From positions 43,125,732 to 43,189,731 of the forward strand of contig NC_090253.1 of assembly GCF_037325665.1 (NCBI RefSeq): DNA of 64,000 nt. Direction: 5' to 3'. The translations under genes and the position numbers were made by a program. The notes beneath the pieces are model-generated. The model was not told the DNA's origin and ran no database searches. It saw nothing but the letters and a program-made list of their open reading frames with translations. Source of the stretch: Littorina saxatilis (lineage: Eukaryota; Mollusca; Gastropoda; Littorinimorpha; Littorinidae). Position 1 is the first letter of the stretch. Every line of letters begins with the position of its first letter. Positions 1-12,359 of this stretch are shown piece by piece.

Positions 1-40
1 GCTTATCTTGCAAAGTGAACCAAAAACCTTCCGGGTGTAC

Positions 41-120
41 GGTGCTATCATTACACACCAGCTGATGGATCTCAACGCTCGGTGCTATCATTACACACCA
101 GCTGATGGATCTCAACGCTC
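41..120. repeat. Perfect 40-bp tandem duplication
   Basis: 41-80 and 81-120 are identical (ggtgctatca..caacgctc). A recent slippage or unequal-exchange product. Confidence 0.95.
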
Positions 121-417
121 TTCTGTCAGTTCGCCTCCAAAGTGTATTTGGGTAATTGTTTGGAATTGAGTTACCGTCTTACTGCGGTTATAATGACGAT
201 TAGTTGATACCACTAACGCAACAGATTGTGTGCCTACATAAGTACATGCATCAGCTGTCACTGAACTCATTCGTATCCATGCTTATTATTATGGAGCATT
301 TTCGTCTGATCATCCCGTGTAACCCTGGACAGATTCACAGAGATCTGTAAAATGGTCTGCACAGAAAAAAACGGTACCCCTAAACTAAAGGCACAATCCT
401 TCCCATGATGAAGATTC

Positions 418-486
418 GGTTCGCCATCTTAGATCTAGCCAGAATTGTACACGAGATAAGGTCATTCCTCGACTTGGACACATACC
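418..486 (+). repeat. Solitary divergent satellite monomer
   Basis: Contains gccatcttagatctagcc and gataaggtcattcctcgac, shared with the 82-bp array to the right and even more closely with the 89-bp repeats at 6263-6525, which lie in the opposite orientation. Confidence 0.75.
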
Positions 487-570
487 AGAATGCATGTGCC
501 TGTAGTTGGTATGAGTGAGTGCGTCGCGTTCTCGCTGTGCGCCTGTCTGTGAGTGTATGAGTCCTTGTCG

Positions 571-677
571 ATTTGTGTTTCGTATAATGTTCACTATGTA
601 TTTTATATTTTGTAAGCGCCTAGGGCTATATTTAGATTAGGCGCACAAATGTTCATAATAATAATAATAATAATAAT
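571..677 (+). repeat. Retroposon-like tail with (ATA)n
   Basis: tgtaagcgcctagggc..aggcgcacaaatgttca followed by (ata)n: the decayed 'gcgctatataaatg + AT-rich tandem' ending common to invertebrate SINEs and LINEs. It abuts the satellite. Confidence 0.5.
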
Positions 678-3600
678 ACCAACAATCAAGAGACTAAGCT
701 AAGCGGATGTCTGGCCAGGATGTATCATGAAATAAGGTCATCCCTCGAATTGGACACATACCAACAACCAAGAGACTAAGCTAAGCGGATATCTAGCCAG
801 GATTTATCATGAAATAAGGTCATCCCTCGAATTGGACACATACCAACAACCAAGAGACTAAGCTAAGCGGATATCTAGCCAGGATTTATCATGAAATAAG
901 GTCATCCCTCGAATTGGACACATTACAGACATGTTGAAATATTGTTAAATGGTAGCGAAAACCTTTCTCTTCGCACCAACAAGCTTATTTTTGAAAGTGT
1001 CCAATCGTTTATCTGTAAATCTGGTCGTTTTTGTTAATTTGACTCAGTACGCATATCCATGCCATGTATTCTATATACATTTTTTCAATTATATATTCAG
1101 CGAACTACTGCTTATTTGCCACTGGATTACAGTTTACAATGTACTATGTATATTCTTTTTGTATGCGCTAACCACCTTCATCTTTCATATACACCTACCA
1201 TTCTTTCGTCCCACCTCCACCCTCCCCCTCTTCCTCCTGCTAGCTTTCTCTTGTTCTTTTTGGTTTGCTTCAACTATGCTGTTTACCTAGATAGTTCCAT
1301 AGTTTATAAGTAATGTTTGTCCGACATCATATTTTTGTTAATTTGTAACTACGTAGGGCGCGTAATATAAGCGTTCGCTTGAGTTCGTGTCCCTATTGTT
1401 TATCGTTGTATTGTTGTACCATGTTTGATTTAATAAAACATTGTTTAAACCAATTGGACACATACCAACAACCAAGAGACTAAGCTAAGCGGATATCTAG
1501 CCAGGATTTATCATGAAATAAGGTCATCCCTCGAATTGGACACATACCAACAACCAAGAGACTAAGCTAAGCGGATATCTAGCCAGGATTTATCATGAAA
1601 TAAGGTCATCCCTCGAATTGGACACATACCAACAACCAAGAGACTAAGCTAAGCGGATATCTAGCCAGGATTTATCATGAAATAAGGTCATCCCTCGAAT
1701 TGGACACATACCAACAACCAAGAGACTAAGCTAAGCGGATATCTAGCCAGGATTTATCATGAGATAAGGTCATCCCTCGAATTGGACACATACCAACAAC
1801 CAAGAGACTAAGCTAAGCGGATATCTAGCCAGGATTTATCATGAGATAAGGTCATCCCTCGAATTGGACACATACCAACAACCAAGAGACTAAGCTAAGC
1901 GGATATCTAGCCAGGATTTATCATGAGATAAGGTCATCCCTCGAATTGGACACATACCAACAACCAAGAGACTAAGCTAAGCGGATATCTAGCCAGGATT
2001 TATCATGAAATAAGGTCATCCCTCGAATTGGACACATACCAACAACCAAGAGACTAAGCTAAGCAGATATCTAGCCAGGATTTATCATGAGATAAGGTCA
2101 TCCCTCGAATTGGACACATACCAACAATCAAGAGACTAAGCTAAGCGGATGTCTGGCCAGGATGTATCATGAAATAAGGTCATCCCTCGAATTGGACACA
2201 TACCAACAACCAAGAGACTAAGCTAAGCGGATATCTAGCCAGGATTTATCATGAGATAAGGTCGACATCCCTCGAATTGAACACATACCAACAACCAAGA
2301 GACTAAGCTAAGCGGATTATCTAGCCAGGATTTATCATGAGATAAGGTATCCCTCGAATTGGACACATACCAACAACCAAGAGACTAAGCTAAGCGGATA
2401 TCTAGCCAGGATTTATCATGAAATAAGGTCATCCCTCGAATTGGACACATACCATCAACCAAGAGACTAAGCTAAGCGGATTATCTAGCCAGGATTTATC
2501 ATGAGATAAGGTCATCCCTCGAATTGGACACATACCAACAACCAAGAGACTAAGCTAAGCGGATATCTAGCCAGGATTTATCATGAGATAAGGCCATCCC
2601 TCGAATTGGACACATACCAGCAACCAAGAGACCAAGCTAAGCGGATATCTAGCCAGGATTTATCATGAGATAAGGCCATCCCTCGACTTGGACACATACC
2701 AACAACCAAGAGACTAAGCTAAGCGGATATCTAGCCAGGATTTATCATGAGATAAGGCCATCCCTCGACTTGGACACACCAACAACCAAGAGACTAAGCT
2801 AAGCGGATATCTAGCCAGGATTTATCATGAGATAAGGCCATTCCTCCACTTGGACACATACCAACAACCAAGAGACTAAGCTAAGCGGATATCTAGCCAG
2901 GATTCATCATGAGATAAGGCCATCCCTCCACTTGGACACATACCAACAACCAAGAGACTAAGCTAAGCGGATATCTAGCCAGGATTCATCATGAGATAAG
3001 GCCATCCCTCGACTTGGACACATACCAACAACCAAGAGACTAAGCTAAGCGGATATCTAGCCAGGATTTATCATGAGATAAGGCCATCCCTCGAACTGGA
3101 CACATACCAACAACCAAGAGACTAAGCTAAGCGGATATCTAGCCAGGATTTATCATGAGATAAGGTCATCCCTCGAATTGGACACATACCAACAACCAAG
3201 AGATTAAGCTAAGCGGATATCTAGCCAGGATTTATCATGAAATAAGGTCATCCCTCGAATTGGACACATACCAACAACCAAGAGACTAAGCTAAGCGGAT
3301 ATCTAGCCAGGATTTATCATGAGATAAGGTCATCCCTCGAATTGGACACATACCAACAACCAAGAGACTAAGCTAAGCAGATACCTAGCCAGGATTTATC
3401 ATGAGATAAGGTCGACATCCCTCGAATTGGACACATACCAACAACCAAGAGACTAAGTTAAGCGGATTATCTAGCCAGGATTTATCATGAGATAAGGTCG
3501 ACATCCCTCAAATTGGACACATACCAACAACCAAGAGACTAAGCTAAGCGGATATCTAGCCAGGATTTATCATGAAATAAGGTCATCCCTCGAATTGGAC

Positions 3601-5740
3601 ACATACCAACAACCAAGAGACTAAGCTAAACGGATTATCTAGCCAGGATTTATCATGAAATAAGGTCATCCCTCGAATTGGACACATACCAACAACCAAG
3701 AGACTAAGCTAAGCGGATATCTAGCCAGGATTTATCATGAGATAAGGCCATCCCTCGACTTGGACACATACCAACAACCAAGAGACTAAGCTAAGCGGAT
3801 ATCTAGCCAGGATTTATCATGAGATAAGGCCATCCCTCGAATTGGACACATACCAGCAACCAAGAGACCAAGCTAAGCGGATATCTAGCCAGGATTTATC
3901 ATGAGATAAGGCCATCCCTCGACTTGGACACATACCAACAACCAAGAGACTAAGCTAAGCGGATATCTAGCCAGGATTTATCATGAGATAAGGCCATCCC
4001 TCGAATTGGACACATACCAACAACCAAGAGACTAAACTAAGCGGATATCTAGCCAGGATTTATCATGAAATAAGGTCATCCCTCCACTTGGACACATACC
4101 AACAACCAAGAGACTAAGCTAAGCGGATATCTAGCCAGGATTTATCATGAGATAAGGTCATCCCTCCACTTGGACACATACCAACAACCAAGAGACTAAG
4201 CTAAGCGGATATCTAGCCAGGATTTATCATGAGATAAGGCCATCCCTCGACTTGGACACATACCAACAACCAAGAGACTAAGCTAAGCGGATATCTAGCC
4301 AGGATTCATCATGAGATAAGGCCATCCCTCGACTTGGACACATACCAACAACCAAGAGACTAAGCTAAGCGGATATCTAGCCAGGATTCATCATGAGATA
4401 AGGTCATCCCTCGACTTGGACACATACCAACAACCAAGAGACTAAGCTAAGCGGATATCTAGCCAGGATTTATCATGAGATAAGGCCATCCCTCCACTTG
4501 GACACATACCAACAACCAAGAGACTAAGCTAAGCGGATATCTAGCCAGGATTTATCATGAAATAAGGTCATCCCTCAAATTGGACACATACCAACAACCA
4601 AGAGACTAAGCTAAACGGATATCTAGCCAGGATGTATCATGAAATAAGGTCATCCCTCCACTTGGACACATACCAACAACCAAGAGACTAAGCTAAGCGG
4701 ATATCTAGCCAGGATTTATCATGAGATAAGGCCATCCCTCCACTTGGACACATACCAACAACCAAGAGACTAAGCTAAGCGGATATCTAGCCAGGATGTA
4801 TCATGAGATAAGGCCATCCCTCGACTTGGACACATACCAACAACCAAGAGACTAAGCTAAGCGGATATCTAGCCAGGATTCATCATGAGATAAGGCCATC
4901 CCTCGACTTGGACACATACCAACAACCAAGAGACTAAGCTAAGCGGATATCTAGCCAGGATTCATCATGAGATAAGGCCATCCCTCGACTTGGACACATA
5001 CCAACAACCAAGAGACTAAGCTAAGCGGATATCTAGCCAGGATTTATCATGAGATAAGGTCATTCCTCGACTTGGACACATACCAACAATCAAGAGACTA
5101 AGCTAAGCGGATATCTAGCCAGGATTTATCATGAAATAAGGTCATCCCTCGAATTGGACACATACCAACAACCAAGAGACTAAGCTAAGCGGATATCTAG
5201 CCAGGATTTATCATGAGATAAGGCCATCCCTCGACTTGGACACATACCAACAACCAAGAGACTAAGCTAAGCGGATATCTAGCCAGGATGTATCATGAAA
5301 TAAGGTCATCCCTCGACTTGGACACATACCAACAACCAAGAGACTAAGCTAAGCGGATATCTAGCCAGGATTTATCATGAAATAAGGTCATCCCTCGAAT
5401 TGGACACATACCAACAACCAAGAGACTAAGCTAAGCGGATATCTAGCCAGGATTTATCATGAGATAAGGCCATCCCTCGACTTGGACACATACCAACAAC
5501 CAAGAGACTAAGCTAAGCGGATATCTAGCCAGGATTTATCATGAGATAAGGCCATCCCTCCACTTGGACACATACCAACAACCAAGAGACTAAGCTAAGC
5601 GGATATCTAGCCAGGATTTATCATGAGATAAGGCCATCCCTCGACTTGGACACATACCAACAACCAAGAGACTAAGCTAAGCGGATATCTAGCCAGGATT
5701 TATCATGAAATAAGGCCATCCCTCGACTTGGACACATACC
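678..5740 (+). repeat. 82-bp satellite array, about 55 monomers
   Basis: The monomer starts ggacacataccaacaaccaa and ends near catccctcgaatt; the period of 82 bp is very constant. Three copies lie left of a LINE insertion (924-1451) and about 52 right of it. Variants occur in blocks: gaattgg/gacttgg/cacttgg, aggtc/aggcc, gatttatc/gattcatc, a gtcgacatc insertion and ggattatc, which indicates local homogenisation. Monomers are 90 percent or more alike by eye. No conserved reading frame. Confidence 0.95.
924..1451 (+). mobile_element. LINE 3' end inserted in the satellite
   Basis: A 528-bp non-satellite block is flanked by a 12-bp duplication of one monomer segment (aattggacacat at 912-923 and 1452-1463). 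It ends in gatttaataaaacattg..taaacc with a polyadenylation-like AATAAA and has no open reading frame of note. This is consistent with a 5'-truncated LINE integrated by target-primed reverse transcription; the family is not identified. Confidence 0.6.
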
Positions 5741-6262
5741 ACAAATCACTAAACTGGATGCTTTCTGTGCAGAGTTGGAAATGTTTTAATGAACCATTTT
5801 CTTAATTTATAGCAAATCGGCGAATTTAATTCAGGAGACTGACAGGGTTTCATTTACTAGTGCGCCTTGCGCCATTGGCGCATAACATCTCAAAGTGTCC
5901 CATTGGAATTACCTTCAGTGCGTCAAAGGACGCACTTAGATTACGTACCACTGCGCCACCACATGCACACTTTTCACGGGAGTACAATGTTCGGAATGAG
6001 CTAGGCAAAAACGCGCGCCAAGCCGAGCAACTTGCGAGTCGAAACACACACACACTAACCGGATACACTGGCACATTCTCATATCATCATATGGCACTAA
6101 ATATCACTATTTTGCATCTTTCGACAAAAGCATTGCGCGTTTTGCCTTGGACTATGTAATGTCCCATCAGAATTTTATTGAGGGGGACAAATGTCCCATT
6201 GTCTTTTTCGTCCAGGCTAAACCCTGAGTAGAGAAAATCCAACTCTGCAGAGGAAGCCACAA
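5741..6262. other. Unassigned sequence between repeats
   Basis: Mixed-composition DNA with no open frame, splice signals or repeat I can name. Confidence 0.5.
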
Positions 6263-6525
6263 GGCTGTCGATATTTGGCACTTGTCCAAGTGTAGGGATG
6301 ACCTTTTCTTGTGTACAAACTTGGCTAGATCTAAGATGGCGAACCGGCCAAGGCTGTCGATATTTGGCACGTGTCCAAGTGTAGGGATGACCTTTTCTTG
6401 TGTACAAACTTGGCTAGATCTAAGATGGCGAACCGGCCAAGGCTGTCGATATTTGGCACTTGTCCAAGTGTAGGGATGACCTTTTCTTGTGTACAAACTT
6501 GGCTAGATCTAAGATGGCGAACCGG
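6263..6525 (-). repeat. Three 89-bp tandem repeats related to the 82-bp satellite
   Basis: Starts at 6263, 6352 and 6441 (ggctgtcgatatttggcac). Reverse-complemented, about 55 bp align with the 82-bp monomer (ggctagat.., aggtcatccct, ttggaca). The third copy is cut by the MITE at 6526 and resumes at 7063. Confidence 0.85.
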
Positions 6526-7062
6526 TGTAACACGAGAAAATTACTCCCACGAGATGTTTACTCCGGAGTAAACATTTCGTACGAAAATTTTACTCCCTTT
6601 ACGAAAAAAGCACTCCCCCATTACACGAGATAAATACTCCCCACGACAGGTGAGTTCCGAGTTAACATTTCGTACACAAATGTCACTCCCCTGACGAATA
6701 AAAAACCAATAAATTACTTCACCCCAACACAAGCAATTTAACTTCCCATGCCAGGTGTACGAAATGTATACTCCCTTGTCCCCTGTTAGTCTTGGTGGTG
6801 GAAGTGGTGGAGGGAGGGTAGCGCGACATTCGTTTGCGCGAGATCACATATTGGCATTATCCCTTCGCCCGCATCCCATTTTCGCGTACGAGATTTTTAC
6901 TGGAAGTAAACAAAATGGGGAGCAAAAATTTCGTGGAGGGAGTAATTTTTTCGTGCCTTGGGGAGTTCTTTTATCGTTCGAAAAATTTACTCGGAGTAAG
7001 AATTTCGTACGAAATGTTTACTCCGGAGTAAATTTTTCGAGGAGTAAAAAGTTCGTGTTACA
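6526..7062. mobile_element. 537-bp MITE with TGTAACACG termini and CCGG duplication
   Basis: Termini tgtaacacg..cgtgttaca are inverted repeats; ccgg flanks both ends (6522-6525, 7063-7066), and the 89-bp repeat reads through when the element is removed. The interior is built from short palindromes around actccggagta and tcgtacga. No transposase; family unassigned. Confidence 0.75.
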
Positions 7063-7066
7063 CCGG

Positions 7067-7128
7067 CCAAGGCAGCTGATTGGACAAGCGCTTAGAACTG
7101 TACCCACGGAATACGCGCTATATAAGCT

Positions 7129-7160
<32 letters not shown>

Positions 7161-7205
7161 TTGGTACGTGTCCCAGTGGAGGGATATGATCCCATTCTTT
7201 GTCAA
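7067..7205 (-). repeat. Degenerate repeat monomers and (GATT)n tail
   Basis: gcgctatataagcttc..(gatt)n at about 7108-7160, then ttggtacgtgtcccagtgg..gggat, which is again the satellite-related motif in minus orientation. Confidence 0.5.
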
Positions 7206-7351
7206 AAGATTGGGGCAATTGTGAGGTAGAGAGCAAAACTGTTTATCGCGGAAAGGACTGTACTTTCAACGTGTGTGGACAATATCTCTCCGGGATGACC
7301 ACTCACTGACGTCAACCATCAGTTCAACAATCATGATGAGATTGACAGCTG

Positions 7352-7535
7352 TGTGTGTATGTGTGTATGTGTGTGTGTGTGTATGTGTGTGTGTGTGTGT
7401 GTGTGTGCGTGGGTGCTAGTGTGTGTGTGTGTATGTGTGTGTGTGTGTGTGGGGGGGTGCTAGTGTGTGTGTGTGTGTGTGCGTGCTGTGTGTGTGCGGT
7501 GTGTGTGTGTGCGTGCGTGCGTGTGTGTATGTGTG
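7352..7535. repeat. (TG)n microsatellite
   Basis: Nearly pure TG with a few A, C and G interruptions; frames open across it are artefacts. Confidence 0.95.
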
Positions 7536-7805
7536 ACACAAGAGACCACACACTGAGAATGCAGGAAGGTTCAGTGTCCTCGCTGCTTCCACCAAAATGC
7601 ATTGTGATCTTCTCGCTGACAGTATTGTTTTTTGACAATGTAGAAGGGGAGACCTTTCCTACGTTTTCGTTTTTGTTTTCAATCAGTGGCAACGTGCGCT
7701 TGACAACATTCAAGGAAAGTGAAAACTGCCCTGAACTTCGTCGTTAAAAGTCAACCGGCAAAGAACGTCGAGTCTCTCAGCAAAACTGACCTTTTTGTGT
7801 TACGC

Positions 7806-8035
7806 GCTCTCTCTCTCTCTCTCTCTCTCTGTTTTAAAGTACCGATAGTCCATACCATTCGCATTGCGGAGGACTGGTTGTAAAAAGGTATCTGTTTGTT
7901 TATGCAACCAATAAAAAATTCTCTCTCTCCCTCTCCTCTCACTCTCTGTGTGTTAAAGTAGTCCCTATCATACTCATAGGCGAGGACTGGTTGAAACATG
8001 TACCTGTTTTGTGTGCAACCTTTTTGATAAAGAAT

Positions 8036-8123
<88 letters not shown>

Positions 8124-8135
8124 TCTCTCTCTCTT
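7806..8135 (+). repeat. Two diverged units of a (CT)n-tailed repeat
   Basis: Each unit reads gcggaggactggtt/gcgaggactggtt..acctgttt..tgcaacc..taaa/aataaa and ends in (CT)n (7915-7945 and 8037-8130). The AATAAA-like end followed by CT suggests a retroposon 3' end used as a tandem unit. Confidence 0.55.
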
Positions 8136-8159
8136 TTATTCTCTCTAAAATTTCTTGGC

Positions 8160-9061
8160 CATACTCATCAGCGGACAGAAACACATTGTTAAAGTGCATT
8201 CATTCTACGCAATGGTAACCACATAGTTTACCAACCAACCTAACTTTTGGGCCTCAAACACTCATGTAGCTAACTCTTGCCGATCCGATATATATATTTA
8301 TATGGGACCAAATATAAATATAGCCAGCACCACGGGAAATCATAGTAAAACTGCAAACAGGGCAAGTATGGGGGTAATGCCGGTTTAATGTGGAAAAAGT
8401 CGTGACAAAACTACATCGCAGCAACATAATGAGGACATTATTTTGCAGTCGCGACCCACCGGGAATAACTGAATACATACATGTATTTTCCAAATCATAT
8501 CACGTTGACACCGTGTATACTTGAACAAAAACTTGATTGAGCTCGGGCACCTGATCCTATTCAAATGATCTGACCTAACAATCGAAAAGAAATGATTCTT
8601 ACGACGCGCGCTGTAACGGATACGATTTCAGTTTCAATTCTGATACGAGATCCTTTAGCCACTATTGCAACAGCCTGTATTAGTCTGATGCAACATTAAA
8701 CGTCATTGTTGTGAACATAATGGAAAGTTGAGTCAGTTGCTTAGTCAGGGATACATTAGCAGTTCCGCTCCCGCGATCATCAAAGCAAGGGATACCAAAG
8801 CAGTTCACCAATAGTTTGAACAAACAAAGATCAACCAGGCTTGGCTGCCCGAGTGACCGAGAAAGCAACGACAGGTGTTTACACACACTGACTTGCGCTC
8901 ACAAACGGGCATCGACACACATGCATACCTACAAAATGTCATACACGTACGCCGCGCAACGGTACTGATCGATATCAGACAAGGCAGAGTAACACCAAAG
9001 TCGAACTAGAAAGACATACACGATGGTGCATCAGGAATAGTGTTTTTTTAAGACAAACCGT
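8160..9061. other. No recognisable feature
   Basis: Apparently single-copy DNA with no convincing exon on either strand. Confidence 0.5.
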
Positions 9062-9188
9062 GACACACACATTGTGACACACACATGGTGACACATACAC
9101 ACACACGCCGGGTGACACACACAAACACTGACACACACACAGAAAGAGAGAGGGAGAGAGGGAGGAGAGAGAGACTGAGAGAGAGACG

Positions 9189-9222
<34 letters not shown>

Positions 9223-9250
9223 CCCCCCCTCTCTCTCTCTCTCTCTCACC
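9062..9250. repeat. (CA)n, (AG)n and (CT)n compound microsatellite
   Basis: Three simple-sequence blocks in a row; the AG and CT blocks can fold on each other around a C9 tract. Confidence 0.9.
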
Positions 9251-9480
9251 TTTCAGCTGACATCCGAAACGGCCGGGACACGTAAACTGATTCACGTCAC
9301 ACTTCGGAGCGTACCGAGTTACCTCGATCGATCGCCTGGGCTCGCACTGACGTGAGATATAATATGCTAATGAAGCACAGCAGACGACTCACAACTCGTA
9401 TCTCTCAGCAGTTTCCACGTAGGCTAACACTCCCGTCGATCGACGCAGCCAAGAAAATGACTGAACCACAATAATCACAC

Positions 9481-10540
9481 ACACAATCTGTTTTCTTCTC
9501 TCTTATTCAGTGACACAGCAGCACAAAGCTCCTTTTTTTCTTCAGCTCAGAGGGATCTTGGAAGCTTTATGCCAGCGTCGTCTAAAACAAACGATGGTGA
9601 ACCTCGCCGAGAGCACAATGTCGCATTGCGTAGTATCAATCGACTGAACAGCAGGCGTAAAATGGGTCGCTAAAAACTACCGAGTACCGTGTCACACACA
9701 CGCTTCGGCGCAGGTGAGTGCCCATCATTATCCACAACACTCGAGGCTTGTCCGAGGTCATTTGTCACTAACCTGCTAGTTAGTCGGTTGTCTCTCTAAA
9801 CACGGCGGATTGTCGCTCGCTTGTTGGCCGAACCGCTGTCAGAATGTTTACCTCGAGAAAGCAGGCAGGAGGCGCACGCTCTTGACGTCACGGAAAATCC
9901 TTGCGTTCGAGGTCTTTCGGTGTTCACCACGGACTTTGCCGGAAAGAGCCGAGTTTTCTGTTTTACGCAGGTGAAAAAGAAAATGAGGATGAGATTCTAT
10001 TGATTCGTGCGGACTGCGACTATTTTCCTCGGAATCTCACTGAGACTGAGTGAGATACAAAGGAAGCGCACTATAACAGGTAAACACGAGGTCAATGATG
10101 GCTAAAATCATAAGCACATTACTTGAAAATGTTCAGAAAAAAGTGTGAAATGCTGCGAATGTGTGCTTTTAACTGTAAATAAGTTGTTTTAGTGAGACAG
10201 AGGATGTTCTGTGAACAAAGAACTATTTCACTCATGCTTGAACACATTATAGTGTTTCAAGGTATTTTGAAGTTTAGAAAAATATAGTAATCGAATATTT
10301 CAGTGGTATTTGAAGGTGATTCTAATTACAAAAATAGTGATTTAAATTAATATTCTTATGTAAACATATTGTCTTTTCATGTTAGTAATACGTATTATGA
10401 GGGTTTTTTACGTTTATTGTCGCGTATACTGAATAACTTAATAATCTTTTATACCAAACTTGTATGTTTAAAATTGTCCTTGTTGGTGAATTCATTTTAA
10501 TGGACAATAAAGTGTTTGCTGTTGTTATAATTGTTATTGC
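9481..10540 (+). other. Possible transcription unit, weak
   Basis: A polypyrimidine acceptor (CTTATTCAG, 9502-9510) is followed by a segment ending GCGCAG|GTGAGT at about 9710. A second acceptor (TTTTACGCAG, 9970) precedes GAAAAAGAAAATGAGGATG, open for 26 codons (EKENEDEILLIRADCDYFPR then NLTETE). An AATAAA lies at 10506-10511. No family resemblance; it could be a non-coding transcript. Confidence 0.2.
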
Positions 10541-11290
10541 GTGATTCAGTCAGATGAAAACATGATGCACACAAACACGCTAGCTCCGCACACACAGTCA
10601 AACTAACATACACACACACACACAATTTTGTCAATTCATATCACGCACTTGTACGCGTGTCAGTGTGCGCGTACGTGCGTGCGCACGGTTGTGTATGTGT
10701 GTATGAATGTATTTTCCGAGTTTCTTGCAAGAAACCTTTGTGACACGGGTAAGTACGCAAAATTGCGCATATGCATACCAGTTTTCAGGTATAACGAGAC
10801 AGTGGACTAACTTTATGCTCCGAACTCGCAGGAAAGACTTACGTTTTATGTCAGTGTCTTCTGTACAAAACTCTGTCCACACACTCACTTTGTCCACATC
10901 CCGTTCAAGAACAGTTTATTTGTATTTGATTTGAACACACACGCACGCACTAACTCAGCCACCAATTAGCGAATCAAGATTCATATTTTGCCAATTTATT
11001 CCACAAAACATCTCAACACAACTGCATCAATATAAATCTTCCCAAAATCATTACCAGAACACAGAAATGCAGGGTTATGCTGCCTCCAATTTGAATACTG
11101 AGTGTCGTTGCCTAACAAACCTTTGCATCAATTATAGGGGCATTATTAAAACTACTGACATGTAATTAATGGTCCACGAACAACAAACAAAAACAAATAA
11201 TACAGCAAACGCCTTGCACACGCACACACGCGCGCGTACACTCACGCGCGCACATACTCACACAAGAACAACAATCAAAGAACACAAACA
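10541..11290. other. No recognisable gene
   Basis: Short (CA)n runs and single-copy sequence only. Confidence 0.5.
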
Positions 11291-11565
11291 AGCCTGAAAC
11301 AAACAACAACAACAACAACAACAACACCAACAACAACAACAACAACCAAAGAACAAAAACAAGCCTGAAACAACATGATAAAGATCACCCAAGTAACCGA
11401 GATATCAAATGTATTTGTGAAATTGAGAAGAAGAACATCTGAATGTCGAAAGATTGCAGTGGTATTTTTAAGCCATGAAACAAGACGATAAAGGCCACCC
11501 AAGTAACCGAGATATCAAATGTATTTGTGAAATAGAAAACAAAAACTGAATGTCGAAAGATTGCA
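11291..11565. repeat. (CAA)n and tandem duplication of about 105 bp
   Basis: (aac)n at about 11300-11345, flanked by two copies of aaagaac..aaacaagcctgaaac. Then caagtaaccgagatatcaaa..gaatgtcgaaagattgcag occurs twice (from about 11387 and 11498). Confidence 0.85.
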
Positions 11566-12275
11566 GCAGAAGTTAGGCAACGGCAAACCGACCGTAAAAA
11601 AAGTATTATTTGAACTGGGGAAATACTGTCACTATTTTCGTCCTCACAGCAATCCCGTCCCACCTCTTTTCATTCCTCCGAGGCAAAGGCACACTTGTTC
11701 CTGTGAAAAGAGTTCTGCTCGCCATCTGTGTGATGAGAATCCCCCAGTCGATCACCAAAACTTTATTGAAATCCACGAGTCAATGATGCCCGGAGTACCT
11801 TGCAAAACCTGCCAACTTTAGTACAGTCCACAGGGCAACGATGCCTAAAGTGCATTGCAGCTTGCTACAAACGAATCCTGAGAACTTTTTAACAGACCAT
11901 GAAGCAACGACGCCTCGGTGCCTTGCTTCAAGCCAAGGTCATAATCTTGAGCATTTCATGATGTTGGATGTCTCCTAATTTTGAAAAGTGCCGCGCCGTT
12001 CTCCGGTCGCCTAATTGCTTTCTTTTACAACTCCCAGAAACTTATCCGGAAACTTTTTAAAAATCCGGAATGGAACTTCCACTCCTGATTTTGAGTGGTA
12101 CGAACACAATCACCCAGCAATAAACATCTTGGAAGGGTGGTGATGACCGATGCCGTTGACCATCTGATCTCAAAGGTTTATCCAAACATTTTGAACGTCA
12201 GTGTCTTTCTCCATGACATGTACGTGTGCATGCATAATTATGCGCACACCAGGGATACACTAGGCCCGAGAAAGA
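11566..12275. other. No recognisable gene
   Basis: Single-copy sequence; short open frames without support. Confidence 0.5.
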
Positions 12276-12357
12276 CATGGGAAAAGCGGGTACAACATGG
12301 GAAAAGCGGGTACAACATGGGAAAAGCGGGTACAACATGGGAAAAGCGGGTACAACA
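12276..12357 (+). repeat. 20-bp minisatellite, four copies
   Basis: gggaaaagcgggtacaacat repeated four times without change. Confidence 0.95.
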
Positions 12358-12359
12358 AC

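Noticed and set aside
678-5740. Regular repeat array as CRISPR
   Set aside because: The repeats are directly adjacent 82-bp monomers with no unique spacers, in a eukaryotic setting; this is a satellite.
6087-6571. Repeated frames MYTRKGHPYTW and MSKCRDDLFLC
   Set aside because: Shadows of the three 89-bp repeats on both strands.
7324-7747. Open frames of about 130 codons on both strands
   Set aside because: They are produced by the (TG)n microsatellite (CVCVCV / HTHTHT) and have no domain.
8037-8199. Frames rich in RE or SL repeats
   Set aside because: Translation of the (CT)n tract.
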